Assembly (NCBI RefSeq): GCF_017873335.1
Contig: NZ_JAGGKB010000001.1
Location: 1-64,000, forward strand
Source: Thermococcus stetteri
GTDB taxonomy: Archaea > Methanobacteriota_B > Thermococci > Thermococcales > Thermococcaceae
Direction of reading: 5' to 3'
Length of the DNA stretch: 64,000 bases
Within the stretch, counting starts at the first letter, position 1; each line of letters opens with the position of its first letter. Below the pieces are notes generated by a model. The model made no database searches, had not been told where the DNA came from, and saw only the letters and a program-made list of their open reading frames with translations. Shown in pieces: positions 26,198-34,363 of the stretch. Position numbers and translations under genes: made by a program.

Positions 26198-27343
26198 ATG
26201 TTCAACGTGGTCATCGTGAGGTACGGCGAGATCGGGACTAAATCGAGGCAGACGAGAAGGTGGTTTGAGAACATACTCATGAACAACATCAGAGAGGCGC
26301 TGGTGAGCGAGGGGATTGACTTCAAGAAGGTAGAAGCGAAGCACGGAAGGGTCATCGTCAGGACTAACAGGGCCAAAGAAGCCCTCGAAGTTCTCACGAG
26401 GGTCTTCGGGATAGTCTCACTCTCGCCTGCTATGGAAGTCGATGCCGAGCTTGAGAAGATCAACAAGACCGCCCTCAAGCTCTTCCGGAAGAAAAAGCGG
26501 GAGTCGGGCCTGGAAAGGCCAAAGTTCAGGGTTACTGCCAGGAGGATAACCAAAGAGTTCCCGCTCAAAAGCCCGGAAATTCAGGCCAAGGTCGGTGAGT
26601 ACATCCTCGAGAACGAGGAGAGCGAGGTTGATCTTCACGACTATGACATAGAGGTCGGCGTTGAGCTGATGGAGGGAAAGGCCTACATCTTCACAGATAA
26701 GATCAGGGCCTGGGGAGGACTCCCGATAGGGACGCAGGGCAAGGTGGTGGCACTGCTCAGCGGGGGTATAGACTCACCGGTCGCGGCCTTCTTGATGATG
26801 AAGCGCGGCGTTGAGGTCATTCCCGTCCACATCTACATGGGCGAGAAGACCCTTGAAAAGGTGCGCAAAATATGGAACCAGCTCAAAAAGTACCACTACG
26901 GCGGAAAGGCCGAGCTGATCGTCGTAAAGCCGCAGAACAGGGAGGAGATGCTGAAGAAGATCAGGGAGCTCGGGAAGGAGAAGTACACCTGCGTCCTGTG
27001 CAAGTTCATGATGGTGAGGCACGCTGACAGGATAGCGAAGGAGTTCGGCGCGAAGGGAATAGTAATGGGTGATTCGCTCGGCCAGGTGGCTTCCCAAACC
27101 CTCGAGAACATGTACATCGTCAGCCAGGCGAGCGATCTGCCGATCTACCGTCCGCTCATAGGCCTCGACAAGGAGGAGATCGTCGAAATAGCGAAGAAGA
27201 TAGGTACGTTTGAACTTTCCACCCTTCCCGAGGATGAGATACCATTTATCCCGAAGCACCCTGTAATCAGGGGCTCATGGGAGGAATTTAAGAAGATATA
27301 CAAGGCGATATTCGGCGAAGAGCCGAAGAAAGTGGAATGTTGA
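26198..27343 (+). CDS. thiI: tRNA 4-thiouridine synthase ThiI
   Basis: Domains in order are an N-terminal ferredoxin-like part (VVIVRYGEIGTKS), a THUMP domain ending near residue 165, and a PP-loop ATPase (LLSGGIDSPVA). The 381-residue protein lacks the rhodanese domain of E. coli ThiI, as is normal in archaea, and instead has a CVLCK pair near 268 that could hold persulfide or a cluster. It adenylates and thiolates U8 of tRNAs. It sits in an apparent run of same-strand genes from 25873 to 28531. Confidence 0.95.
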   Translation: MFNVVIVRYGEIGTKSRQTRRWFENILMNNIREALVSEGIDFKKVEAKHGRVIVRTNRAKEALEVLTRVFGIVSLSPAMEVDAELEKINKTALKLFRKKKRESGLERPKFRVTARRITKEFPLKSPEIQAKVGEYILENEESEVDLHDYDIEVGVELMEGKAYIFTDKIRAWGGLPIGTQGKVVALLSGGIDSPVAAFLMMKRGVEVIPVHIYMGEKTLEKVRKIWNQLKKYHYGGKAELIVVKPQNREEMLKKIRELGKEKYTCVLCKFMMVRHADRIAKEFGAKGIVMGDSLGQVASQTLENMYIVSQASDLPIYRPLIGLDKEEIVEIAKKIGTFELSTLPEDEIPFIPKHPVIRGSWEEFKKIYKAIFGEEPKKVEC

Positions 27344-27352
27344 GGTGGTAGA

Positions 27353-27901
27353 ATGAAACTGGCAAAGCTCGGCGGTTATACTGCACTCTCGCTTCCCATA
27401 ATCTTTGTCATCGGGCTCGCCGTTGTGATACACCACAACAGCTGGTTTTCATTCACCAACAACGCCCTCAGCGATATGGGATCGCTTAAAAATCCCGCGA
27501 AATGGTGGTTCAACGTGTTCATAATGTTCTTTGCTATTGTATCGGCGATTCCAGCTGTAGCGGCCTTCAAAAACGGCCTGAGCTACCTGATGCCGGCGGC
27601 CGTAATATTCCTCTTCCTCGTGGGCCTCTTTCCGGAGGAGAAGGCACTGCACGGGCCATCGGCGGTGCTCTTCTACGCTCTGGCGCTGACAGACATAGCG
27701 ATAGTAGGGCTTAAGCTCTGGCGCTCTGGGGTGGAGCTCGCCTACCTGTGGAGCGTCCTCTCGGTGCTGACATTCGTCCTGATGCTCTACCTCGTGAGGG
27801 TCTTCAAGGGACTCGCGATTCCCGAGCTCGTTGGAGCGGCCACGATACTGGTCTGGTGGGTCTACGTTGGGACGCTGCTCCTAAAAGGTTTCAAACTTTA
27901 A
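27353..27901 (+). CDS. DUF998-family membrane protein
   Basis: The 182-residue protein has six hydrophobic segments and the DUF998 motif NNALSDMGSLKNP in the first loop, with LVGLFPEEKALHG further on. DUF998 proteins are integral membrane proteins of unknown role. GAGGTGGTAG precedes ATG 27353, 9 bp after thiI. Confidence 0.85.
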   Translation: MKLAKLGGYTALSLPIIFVIGLAVVIHHNSWFSFTNNALSDMGSLKNPAKWWFNVFIMFFAIVSAIPAVAAFKNGLSYLMPAAVIFLFLVGLFPEEKALHGPSAVLFYALALTDIAIVGLKLWRSGVELAYLWSVLSVLTFVLMLYLVRVFKGLAIPELVGAATILVWWVYVGTLLLKGFKL

Positions 27902-27943
27902 GTTTCGGAAAAATCCTTAATCCGAAAAGGTTTACTGGGGAAC

Positions 27944-28531
27944 ATGAAAGCCGTAGCCCTGCTCAGCTCCGGTATAGACTCACCGGTTGCGGTATACCTG
28001 ATGCTGAGGAAGGGGATTGAGATAACCCCCATCCACTTCAGGCAGGATCCTGTGAAGGAGGAGAAGGTTTTAGAGATACTCGAAGTTCTAAGGCGCTATG
28101 GAAAGCTCAACGATCCTATTGTCGTTGACTTCTCGGAAGAGCACGTTCTGGCCTTTGAGAAGCTGAAAGAACTCGGAAAAGGCAGATACACATGCGTCCT
28201 CTGTAAGTGGCTGATGATTAGGAAAGCCTGCAGAATCAGCCATAAAATCGGCGCAAGTGCTATAATAACTGGCGATTCCCTTGGACAGGTTGCCTCCCAG
28301 ACCCTTGACAACCTGATGGCCGTGAGCACGGCCAGCGACCTCCCTATCCTGAGGCCGCTCATAGGGTTTGATAAGGAGGAGATAGTGAGAATAGCAAGGG
28401 AGATAGGAACATTCGACATAAGCTCGAGGGAAGAGCCAACTTGCCCATTCACTCCAAAATACCCAATTATAAGGGCGTCGCCGGCGGAATTTCTGAAAAT
28501 CCTAAAAGAGATGGACGTGTTATCTATCTAA
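27944..28531 (+). CDS. Stand-alone PP-loop domain related to ThiI
   Basis: At 195 residues this is essentially the catalytic half of ThiI without the ferredoxin-like and THUMP domains: LLSSGIDSPVAVYLML, YTCVLCKWLMIRKA, ITGDSLGQVASQTLDNL, DLPILRPLIGFDKEE, all parallel to the neighbour at 26198. The PP-loop has SSGIDS instead of SGGIDS. Without a THUMP domain it must find its tRNA or other substrate through a partner or act on a small molecule. A third cysteine (PTCPFTPKYP) replaces the IPFIPKHP of ThiI and may make a three-cysteine centre. Gene duplication within this locus is the simplest origin. Confidence 0.88.
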   Translation: MKAVALLSSGIDSPVAVYLMLRKGIEITPIHFRQDPVKEEKVLEILEVLRRYGKLNDPIVVDFSEEHVLAFEKLKELGKGRYTCVLCKWLMIRKACRISHKIGASAIITGDSLGQVASQTLDNLMAVSTASDLPILRPLIGFDKEEIVRIAREIGTFDISSREEPTCPFTPKYPIIRASPAEFLKILKEMDVLSI

Positions 28532-28656
28532 ACGGCCGCCGTCCTCGATTGGGAGTCAAGCACCCATAAAAATCACGAAAAATTTTATAAGTTGAACTCC
28601 AAGAGCTAGGTGGGGGTACTCGCAGAAATTAAATCATTAACTCCTGGTGATGAGAA

Positions 28657-29481
28657 GTGAGAGACCGCCTGTACGAGAGCATCAGGTCAAGGATCACCAA
28701 AGACATCCTTGTGCGGCTAAATGCATTTCTCCTAAGTTACTTTGGGTGGATGTTTTTCACTATCCTGTACGGCTACATCGGGAAATGGAGCGTTGACGTG
28801 ACGAGCGAGTTCCTAAAGCTCCCATTCACTTCCAAGGACTTCATACTAAGCGTGATGGCAACGACAAAAAGCATTCCAATTCTATACAATACCATGCAGG
28901 CCGTTTACTACATTGGGTTCTCTGGCTCAATAGCGTTTATGGTCTTCTACCTGCTGATCTACCTGAAGGACTTCCAGACTTCCGACGAACTCCTTGCAAG
29001 GTATTTTATGGCATATGCAGCGGCGGGTGCAATGTACTTAACGTTCCACATATACGCACCTCACTACGTCTACCATATCCCCGGGTACAACACGAATACC
29101 CTCTTAACAAGGCAGGAGTTCGTGTTGCCATCACTCCACAACACCTTCGCGGCAATCCATATAATCACAGTATGGAAATACCGGAAAAGGCTAGGGGGGA
29201 AGATCCTTTTAGCCATTAACACCCTTATTCCGTTCGTAACAGTGCTGTTAATCCATCACTGGATATACGATGTCCTCGCGGGCTTCCTTCTCGCGGGGGT
29301 TATCTCCTCCCTAACCGATGGATGGATTGCGAAAATACCCAAGACCCTCTATCAGCTTGAGTTAAAGTCTCTAAGCATGGTGACTATGGTAAACATCCTG
29401 TTGGCGGCATTTCTGCTACTCTTCGCCTTACAGCCTCAGCGGTGGCTTCTCCTATTAAGAACCGTACTAAGCCAACCATGA
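28657..29481 (+). CDS. PAP2-superfamily membrane phosphatase/phosphotransferase
   Basis: The 274-residue protein has six to seven membrane segments. Phosphatase motif C2 is LPSLHNTFAAIH and C3 is HHWIYDVLAGF, the PAP2 histidines and aspartate; C1 is poorly conserved, as in PAP2_3 members that transfer phospho-alcohol head groups. A lipid phosphate phosphatase or inositol-phospholipid-type transferase is plausible. The start is GTG 28657 after GGTGATGAG. The gene is somewhat richer in A and T than its neighbours. Confidence 0.85.
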   Translation: MRDRLYESIRSRITKDILVRLNAFLLSYFGWMFFTILYGYIGKWSVDVTSEFLKLPFTSKDFILSVMATTKSIPILYNTMQAVYYIGFSGSIAFMVFYLLIYLKDFQTSDELLARYFMAYAAAGAMYLTFHIYAPHYVYHIPGYNTNTLLTRQEFVLPSLHNTFAAIHIITVWKYRKRLGGKILLAINTLIPFVTVLLIHHWIYDVLAGFLLAGVISSLTDGWIAKIPKTLYQLELKSLSMVTMVNILLAAFLLLFALQPQRWLLLLRTVLSQP

Positions 29482-29500
29482 GGAAAAAGCTTATAAATTG
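29482..29500 (+). promoter_or_regulatory. tRNA-Thr promoter
   Basis: GGAAAAAGC then TTATAAA forms a BRE plus TATA box placed about 26 bp before the mature tRNA 5' end at 29523. Confidence 0.75.
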
Positions 29501-29522
29501 CCCCTCCCCCACTCTTAAACGT

Positions 29523-29599
29523 GCCGGGGTAGCCTAGCTCGGCAGGGCGGCGGACTCGTAATCCGCAGGTCCCGGGTTCAAATCCCGGTCCCGGCTCCA
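29523..29599 (+). tRNA. tRNA-Thr (anticodon CGT)
   Basis: A full cloverleaf can be drawn: acceptor GCCGGGG pairing with TCCCGGC, D arm AGCTCGGCAGG, anticodon stem GCGGA/TCCGC around loop CTCGTAA (anticodon CGT), T arm CCGGG/CCCGG around TTCAAAT, discriminator T and an encoded CCA. There is no intron. Confidence 0.97.
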
Positions 29600-30016
29600 T
29601 CATATTACCAGAAGACCGCTTCTTACGTCGATCTCAACTTCCGCCTTTTCATCTCCACTAATTATGACCAAGTAGAACTTTCCTTTGTGTGGCTGCCTCC
29701 ACACTATTCGCTCTTCCGTTACACCCCTAGAATAGTAGTAGCAAAGCGCATTTTCACCTGATTCAAGAAGCCTGAGTCCTGTGGAATCAGTTATACACAC
29801 ATCAACGGGGGCCTCAGCATTGATCCTGGCGACTGTTGTTCCGAAGCCAGACAGTTCTAGAATGTAAATCTCGTCTTCGTCCAAGATTGCAGATTTTCTA
29901 ACAGCACTAAAAGTTAGTAGGAAAGCCACTGCAAACACTGAAATGACCACTATGCCCGAGAGACCCACTGCAACAAGCCGCTTGTGGCCACTGAGACCCA
30001 TGGATACATTGAACAT
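29600..30016 (-). CDS. Small signal-anchored extracytoplasmic protein
   Basis: The 138-residue protein has a positively charged start, one hydrophobic segment (LVAVGLSGIVVISVFAVAFLL) and a beta-rich outer domain with CITDSTGLRL and ALCYYYSRGV, whose two cysteines could form a disulfide. It resembles the small beta-sandwich domains that follow a signal anchor but I cannot name the family. It abuts the tRNA-Thr 3' end on the opposite strand. A TTTATAAAG TATA box lies about 35 bp upstream of the start (near 30055). Confidence 0.75.
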   Translation of the reverse strand: MFNVSMGLSGHKRLVAVGLSGIVVISVFAVAFLLTFSAVRKSAILDEDEIYILELSGFGTTVARINAEAPVDVCITDSTGLRLLESGENALCYYYSRGVTEERIVWRQPHKGKFYLVIISGDEKAEVEIDVRSGLLVI

Positions 30017-30108
30017 TATGCAACCCTCATTGTAAATTTGCTGGAAACACTTTATAAACGTTGAAGTTTAATTAGCTTAAAACTTTATAGAATTTTTGAT
30101 ACATTAAG

Positions 30109-30142
30109 AAATCGGCAATTGTGATACAAAATCACACGATTT
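30109..30142. other. AT-rich imperfect hairpin in a 200-bp gap
   Basis: AAATCG and CGATTT bracket an inner GTGAT/ATCAC stem with loop ACAAA. The gap 30017-30217 has no gene; this is the only structure I see in it besides the promoter of the 29600 gene. It could be an operator or a terminator-like hairpin. Confidence 0.3.
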
Positions 30143-30217
30143 AAAAACAATACTAAACTAAACAAGCCAAAAAGAGCCAGATTTTGCCAATTAGAACATC
30201 TCTATCTCCTTTTGTTT

Positions 30218-30871
30218 TTACCATTTAATCAGAGCCACCAAGAATCGCACAACATCCTCAAATTTAAAGTGGCCGGTCTCAACGCCATATATCATGCTTA
30301 CCGGTACTTCAACTATCCTCGCCCCCATTTTAGCTGCCTTTATAAGCATCTCGGTTTCTACCTCGTAGCGGTCGCCCTCTATCTCCGGCAGAAACTCCCT
30401 CCTGTAAGCCCTGAAACCGCTCTGGGTGTCGTAAACGTAGGTTCCCAGTTTCAGCCTGATGAGTCTCGTCGTTATTATATTGCTCAGCCGCCTGTGGAGC
30501 GGCCTCTTACCCTGCACCTCTACCTTTCTTGCGCCGATTACGAGGTCTGCCCTACCCTCAACTATTGGCTTCACGAGCTTTTTTATTTCCTCTGGAAGGT
30601 GCTGGCCGTCAGCGTCCATAAAGACAACGACATCCCCAAGGGCATGTTTAACGCCCTCCCTCATGGCACAGCCCTTGCCGCAGTTCCTTTTAAGCCTGAA
30701 AGCCCTAACCCTAGGATCTTTCTCCGAAAAGGAGAGAGCAGAGAGATAAGTGGCATCGGAGGAACCGTCGTCGACCACAATAACCTCATCAACGAAGTCC
30801 GGAATTCTCTCAAGCACCCTGGGTAGCCGTTTCTCTTCGTTGTATGCCGGGATCACTACGCTTATCCTCAT
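30218..30871 (-). CDS. GT2-family glycosyltransferase (dolichyl-phosphate sugar synthase type)
   Basis: The 217-residue GT-A domain starts ISVVIPAYNEEKRLP and has VVDDGSSDAT and FMDADGQHLPEEI (the DXD metal site), then the QSGFRAYRRE motif of dolichol-phosphate mannose/glucose synthases. No membrane segments follow, as in soluble DPM1-type enzymes. It probably transfers a sugar from a nucleotide donor to a lipid phosphate for N-glycosylation or glycolipids. ATG 30871 begins the fold; an ATG four codons earlier (30883) is also possible. Confidence 0.88.
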   Translation of the reverse strand: MRISVVIPAYNEEKRLPRVLERIPDFVDEVIVVDDGSSDATYLSALSFSEKDPRVRAFRLKRNCGKGCAMREGVKHALGDVVVFMDADGQHLPEEIKKLVKPIVEGRADLVIGARKVEVQGKRPLHRRLSNIITTRLIRLKLGTYVYDTQSGFRAYRREFLPEIEGDRYEVETEMLIKAAKMGARIVEVPVSMIYGVETGHFKFEDVVRFLVALIKW

Positions 30872-31045
30872 GTTACCCATCATACCAACATCCTAAAAAC
30901 TCCTCTGTTGGATGCAATATTAAAGTTTCGAACTGCTGAGTCTAAACCTACAAAACAGGAGCAGTTTATAGCTCTCCTTGACACATACGAGTAAACTTTT
31001 ACGAGAGCATCCTTAGAAGGCGGAGTGCATGAGAGTGGTTCTAAA

Positions 31046-31122
<77 letters not shown>

Positions 31123-31164
31123 TCGGGAGAGAACTTGAGGGGTGCTCTTATAAAAGTTACGGTA

Positions 31165-31172
31165 GAGGGAAT
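31165..31172. repeat. Left target-site duplication GAGGGAAT
   Basis: An exact copy of this octamer stands at 34453-34460, each directly outside a 16-bp terminal repeat. IS6-family elements make 8-bp duplications. Confidence 0.8.
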
Positions 31173-31792
31173 CATACTGTTAGGATAACTTGGGTATCAC
31201 CCCCTGAATCCATTCAGCGATGTTTCCAGGCGGAGCATTAAACCGAGAATGAATCCTGACAAAATTATACCAGAAGGCAAACAGAAAAACAAACCTCTGA
31301 ACCTTCTTCCAACCACTACTCCTGAGATTATTCCAGAAACGCTTTGTCCACTCCTTCACAGTCCTAAACCAACGCTCAATACTATTCCTTGGCCCGAAAC
31401 TTGTACCCTAGCATTATCAACCAGAAAAACAGGCCGCCCTTCACAGGACTTTAAAACAACCAGAATGAAACCTCCAGCAACCCACCAGTTTCTGGTGGCT
31501 GTAATCCAGACTGCGAGGATTTTTGGCTTGTAAATCGCTTCCGCTAGTTTTTGAACTGTTTCGGCTCTTGTGTGGCTGATTTCCAGTATCTTGAAGACTT
31601 GCCGGTAACTGAGGCCCTGCAATAATTCTACTGCCCTGATTTTCTTCTCTGCTGGGATTTTGTTCCGGCGAAAAGGCTTTAAAGCTGAAACCACCCAGTA
31701 AATAATGGTTTCGGCCTTCACGTTCCCCTCCTTTTCCTGAAGTATTGCTGATAACTTAAATCTGACGCCCCACAGCTTATCCTAACAGTATC
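31173..31792 (-). mobile_element. Defective IS6-family (ISPfu-like) insertion sequence
   Basis: This 620-bp element has 16-bp ends at 31173-31188 and 31777-31792. A full element of this kind should be roughly 780 bp. The reduction comes from deletions inside the transposase gene, while both ends look functional, so it could move only with a transposase supplied in trans. The transposase is on the minus strand. It has no flanking duplication of its own. Confidence 0.82.
31180..31721 (-). pseudogene. Internally deleted IS6-family transposase
   Basis: From GTG 31721 the frame has the N-terminal helix-turn-helix of ISPfu-type transposases (FRRNKIPAEKKIRAVELL, GLSYRQVFKILEISH) and then jumps from YKPKILA to AVWITATRNWWVAG, skipping the segment with the first catalytic aspartate (AVDET type). 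It continues to SCEGRPVFLVDNA (second aspartate), after which a second deletion shifts the frame; the other frame then reads FGPRNSIERWFRTVKEW (catalytic glutamate) to FAFWYNFVRIHSRF and IQGVIPKLS, stopping inside the end repeat at 31180. Two of three catalytic acids remain but the enzyme cannot be active. Confidence 0.85.
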
Positions 31793-31793
31793 G

Positions 31794-31902
31794 TTTGCTT
31801 TCCGGTATAATTTTGTTAGGGTTCATTCTAGGTTTGGTCGGCCGCCTGGAAATATAACTGAATGGCTTCAGGAGGTGATACCCAAGTTATCCTAACAGCA
31901 TG
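31794..31902 (+). mobile_element. Truncated 3' end of a second IS6-family copy
   Basis: The plus strand reads FAFRYNFVRVHSRFGRPPGN and ITEWLQEVIPKLS, the transposase C terminus, and ends with TTATCCTAACAGCAT, a one-mismatch copy of the terminal repeat. It is in opposite orientation to the element at 31173 and begins right after that element's end, as if the latter had inserted in or recombined with it. Confidence 0.8.
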
Positions 31903-32011
31903 CCTTAACACTTTTTATAGTATAAATAACATTCTACGTCTTTAAACAGAACTCTAAAATTACTTTAGCTCTCTATTGAAGCGAGAGAGTCTAAATACAT
32001 ATCAGAAGCTA

Positions 32012-33451
32012 TTATTTGCTTTTTCTTAGGAAAACCAGCAAGAAAACTACTATAACCACAGCCACAAGACTACCCAAAATATCCATGATTAAAGAATTGT
32101 TGCTCTTTGGTCTCTCAGACAATACTGAAATCATTTCTGGGGTTATGTCGCTAAATTTGTCATTTTTAAAGAAATATATCTTGTTCTCATCAAATACAAT
32201 CCATCCCCCACAACAAAGCGCTACCCTGTATCCATGGTTTTTAAGGGCATCCGGAAGCTCAATGCTATCTCTTGAGGTAAGGTCAAATATATGGCTAGAG
32301 TTAAACAGAAAAACTGAATTTTCCCCAGAAGCTACAAGCATGCTTCCAGGCTCAACTTTTGGTGCTGAAAACCCTTTCGATTCCTTCATGTTGATCACTC
32401 TAAGGTAGTTGTTTCTGACTTTTAGGGAACTAACTTGAACAAGTGAAAAACCCCTGAGTTCAAATAGATTGAGCAAGATGTAGGTTCCCATGTTGATGGG
32501 AATTCTTGAAAGAATGTAACTCCTATTCGAGGTAGTTAGCGGATAAAGCATCGCATAGTCTTCAAATGCATGTATCTTAATGAAATCGGTGCCGTTAAAC
32601 AGCCATACAATGAATCTCAAATCGTTATGTGAATCTCTACCAAGAAGCATCGGCTTTCCAATCCACACCTTTGGGGGATATGGCCCTTCTCCCAACTCTC
32701 TTTTTTCTAGTCTCCGATTGTAGATTAAAACCAGTGAAGAGTTCCTGATAGTGAATACTCGAACCCATCCTCCATCTGAAGATACCACGAGAAAAGTTTT
32801 ACCGTCATCAACAGCTAATCCCACCGAATATATACCGGTTTTACTGAAGTTGTACTCTCCGAGCACTTTTCCATTCTCGTCAACTAAAGATTCCCCAATG
32901 AGCCAAGCGTTAAGCGCAGGGATCCAGACTTCCCGCCCAGTGACATTAAGGGGTACTAGGTTTTCATCTTTCAGGATGTAGTCTTTAAACTTGAAAGTGC
33001 ATTCTCCAGTGTTGGGATCATTATGGGGACCCGCTTCTATAAAAGTTAGAAGATACTCTCTGCCATTCCACTTAATCTCTAAGTCATTATCCGTGCATAA
33101 GCTACCTCCATTAAAAGTTTTAATAAGCTTAAGGACACCATTCTGGTATGTGTAAAGACTAACAGTTCCCCGCCTTTCTTTTTGGAGGAGCCAGTACTTG
33201 CCGTTCCAGTGTCTCACTAAATATGATGTAGTGAAATTAAGTGGCTCCACTTCAAAGGAGTGACCGTTGTAAGTTAGAGCATAAAGTTTATTCGATGTTG
33301 TGTTGAGAACCACGAATGCTACCTTGTCTCCAATAGAATAGGCGTTTATGATTTTCAAATTGTCAGTATAACCAGTCAATACTGGAATAGAGTCGATAAG
33401 CAGAAGGAAAAGAATAGAAACAAAGACAGTGCCTTTTACCACTCGGGACAT
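32012..33451 (-). CDS. Surface protein with signal peptide and C-terminal anchor (transposon cargo)
   Basis: The 479-residue protein starts MSRVVKGTVFVSILFLLLIDS (signal peptide) and ends with a membrane segment LVAVVIVVFLLVFL followed by RKSK, so the bulk should face outward. The outer part consists of many beta-strand repeats of the type SNKLYALTYNGHSF, NGKYWLLQKE, WNGREYLLTF and DDGKTFLVVSSDGG, which suggests a beta-propeller. I cannot name a family. It lacks the CGP-CTERM tail of the host's own surface proteins nearby, and codon use (many ATA, TTA, AAA, AAT) differs from the neighbours. Its start overlaps the end of the upstream cargo gene by 16 bp, so the two are coupled. Confidence 0.75.
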   Translation of the reverse strand: MSRVVKGTVFVSILFLLLIDSIPVLTGYTDNLKIINAYSIGDKVAFVVLNTTSNKLYALTYNGHSFEVEPLNFTTSYLVRHWNGKYWLLQKERRGTVSLYTYQNGVLKLIKTFNGGSLCTDNDLEIKWNGREYLLTFIEAGPHNDPNTGECTFKFKDYILKDENLVPLNVTGREVWIPALNAWLIGESLVDENGKVLGEYNFSKTGIYSVGLAVDDGKTFLVVSSDGGWVRVFTIRNSSLVLIYNRRLEKRELGEGPYPPKVWIGKPMLLGRDSHNDLRFIVWLFNGTDFIKIHAFEDYAMLYPLTTSNRSYILSRIPINMGTYILLNLFELRGFSLVQVSSLKVRNNYLRVINMKESKGFSAPKVEPGSMLVASGENSVFLFNSSHIFDLTSRDSIELPDALKNHGYRVALCCGGWIVFDENKIYFFKNDKFSDITPEMISVLSERPKSNNSLIMDILGSLVAVVIVVFLLVFLRKSK

Positions 33452-34320
33452 TGATTCCTCACCTCATCAACATTGTTTATATTAGCATTGTAGTAATATG
33501 CTCTCTGTGGCCAAATATTTCCAACCACCGAATTCTTTTGTGCTGTAACATAGTCACATGCTTTATTTATTAAGTCTGGATATGAGTTGATAGTCCCATC
33601 CACTTCCATTTCTATATATCCGTTAGGAATACTCCATACCCAATTCAAAATCTCAACTAGTGCATCAACGCCCTTTGTTAAATAGGGATACTCATTAGGG
33701 GCACCCTCCAAAGTTCCAGTGTAATATTCCTTCCATCTCTGATAATAATGTGGCTGAACAAAGACATAAGTGAAGTATTTTGACAAGAGTTTTATGTCAG
33801 TGTTATTTAGGTTTATTCTATCATGGACATAGGGTATCCAAATTAACTGTTGCCATTTATTTTTAATGTAGTTTGAGATTTCTTGAATGTCTTCCTCATA
33901 AACAACTCCATCACTAACTTGCCATGGATTTTCAAGATACCAATAGAAGCCTATTTGATAACCACTTGTGTTATCGTATACTCCGTCAACCCACCCTTTC
34001 CAATATTGTATTCCTCTAACTCCTCTGGTTTTACTCTCGTCAATGAGAACTGGAACCACAACAAGATAATCGATTCCTTTCAGTATCGAATCTATCCATC
34101 TTCCAAGAGATGCTCCATCTTGGTATCCATCGTTGTAGGAATATCCACTAAACGGAATATTCCCATATAATAAGTTTCCATTTTCATCTTTTGCAGCAGA
34201 ATGCAGAGCTATTGCATAGGTAAATCCTCTGTCTTTCAGCTGAGATGGTGTTCCTGCGGAGGAAAATGTTTCATAATTCCCATCTTGAGCTTTAAAGTAC
34301 CACAATCCATATGTGGCCAC
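33436..34320 (-). CDS. DUF4855-like protein, putative TIM-barrel hydrolase (transposon cargo)
   Basis: The 294-residue protein has motifs in the order of DUF4855: GYQIGFYWYLENPW, WIPYVHDRINLN, YVFVQPHYYQRW and NGYIEMEVDG. The pattern of strand-end acids (E in YWYLEN and E/D in IEMEVDG) resembles glycoside-hydrolase TIM barrels, but no activity is established for the family as far as I know. There is no signal peptide in this reading (start GTG 34320 after GAGGTGAT), so either it acts in the cytoplasm or the true start is lost. The promoter (TTTTTAAAG near 34352-34360) sits directly beside the MITE end. It is AT-rich, unlike its chromosomal neighbours. Confidence 0.65.
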   Translation of the reverse strand: MATYGLWYFKAQDGNYETFSSAGTPSQLKDRGFTYAIALHSAAKDENGNLLYGNIPFSGYSYNDGYQDGASLGRWIDSILKGIDYLVVVPVLIDESKTRGVRGIQYWKGWVDGVYDNTSGYQIGFYWYLENPWQVSDGVVYEEDIQEISNYIKNKWQQLIWIPYVHDRINLNNTDIKLLSKYFTYVFVQPHYYQRWKEYYTGTLEGAPNEYPYLTKGVDALVEILNWVWSIPNGYIEMEVDGTINSYPDLINKACDYVTAQKNSVVGNIWPQRAYYYNANINNVDEVRNQCPEW

Positions 34321-34363
34321 AATATCACCTCAATAAGTAGTTATATGATAGTACTTTAAAAAT

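Noticed and set aside
31249-31533. Plus-strand 94-residue frame inside the IS
   Set aside because: Antisense of the degraded transposase.
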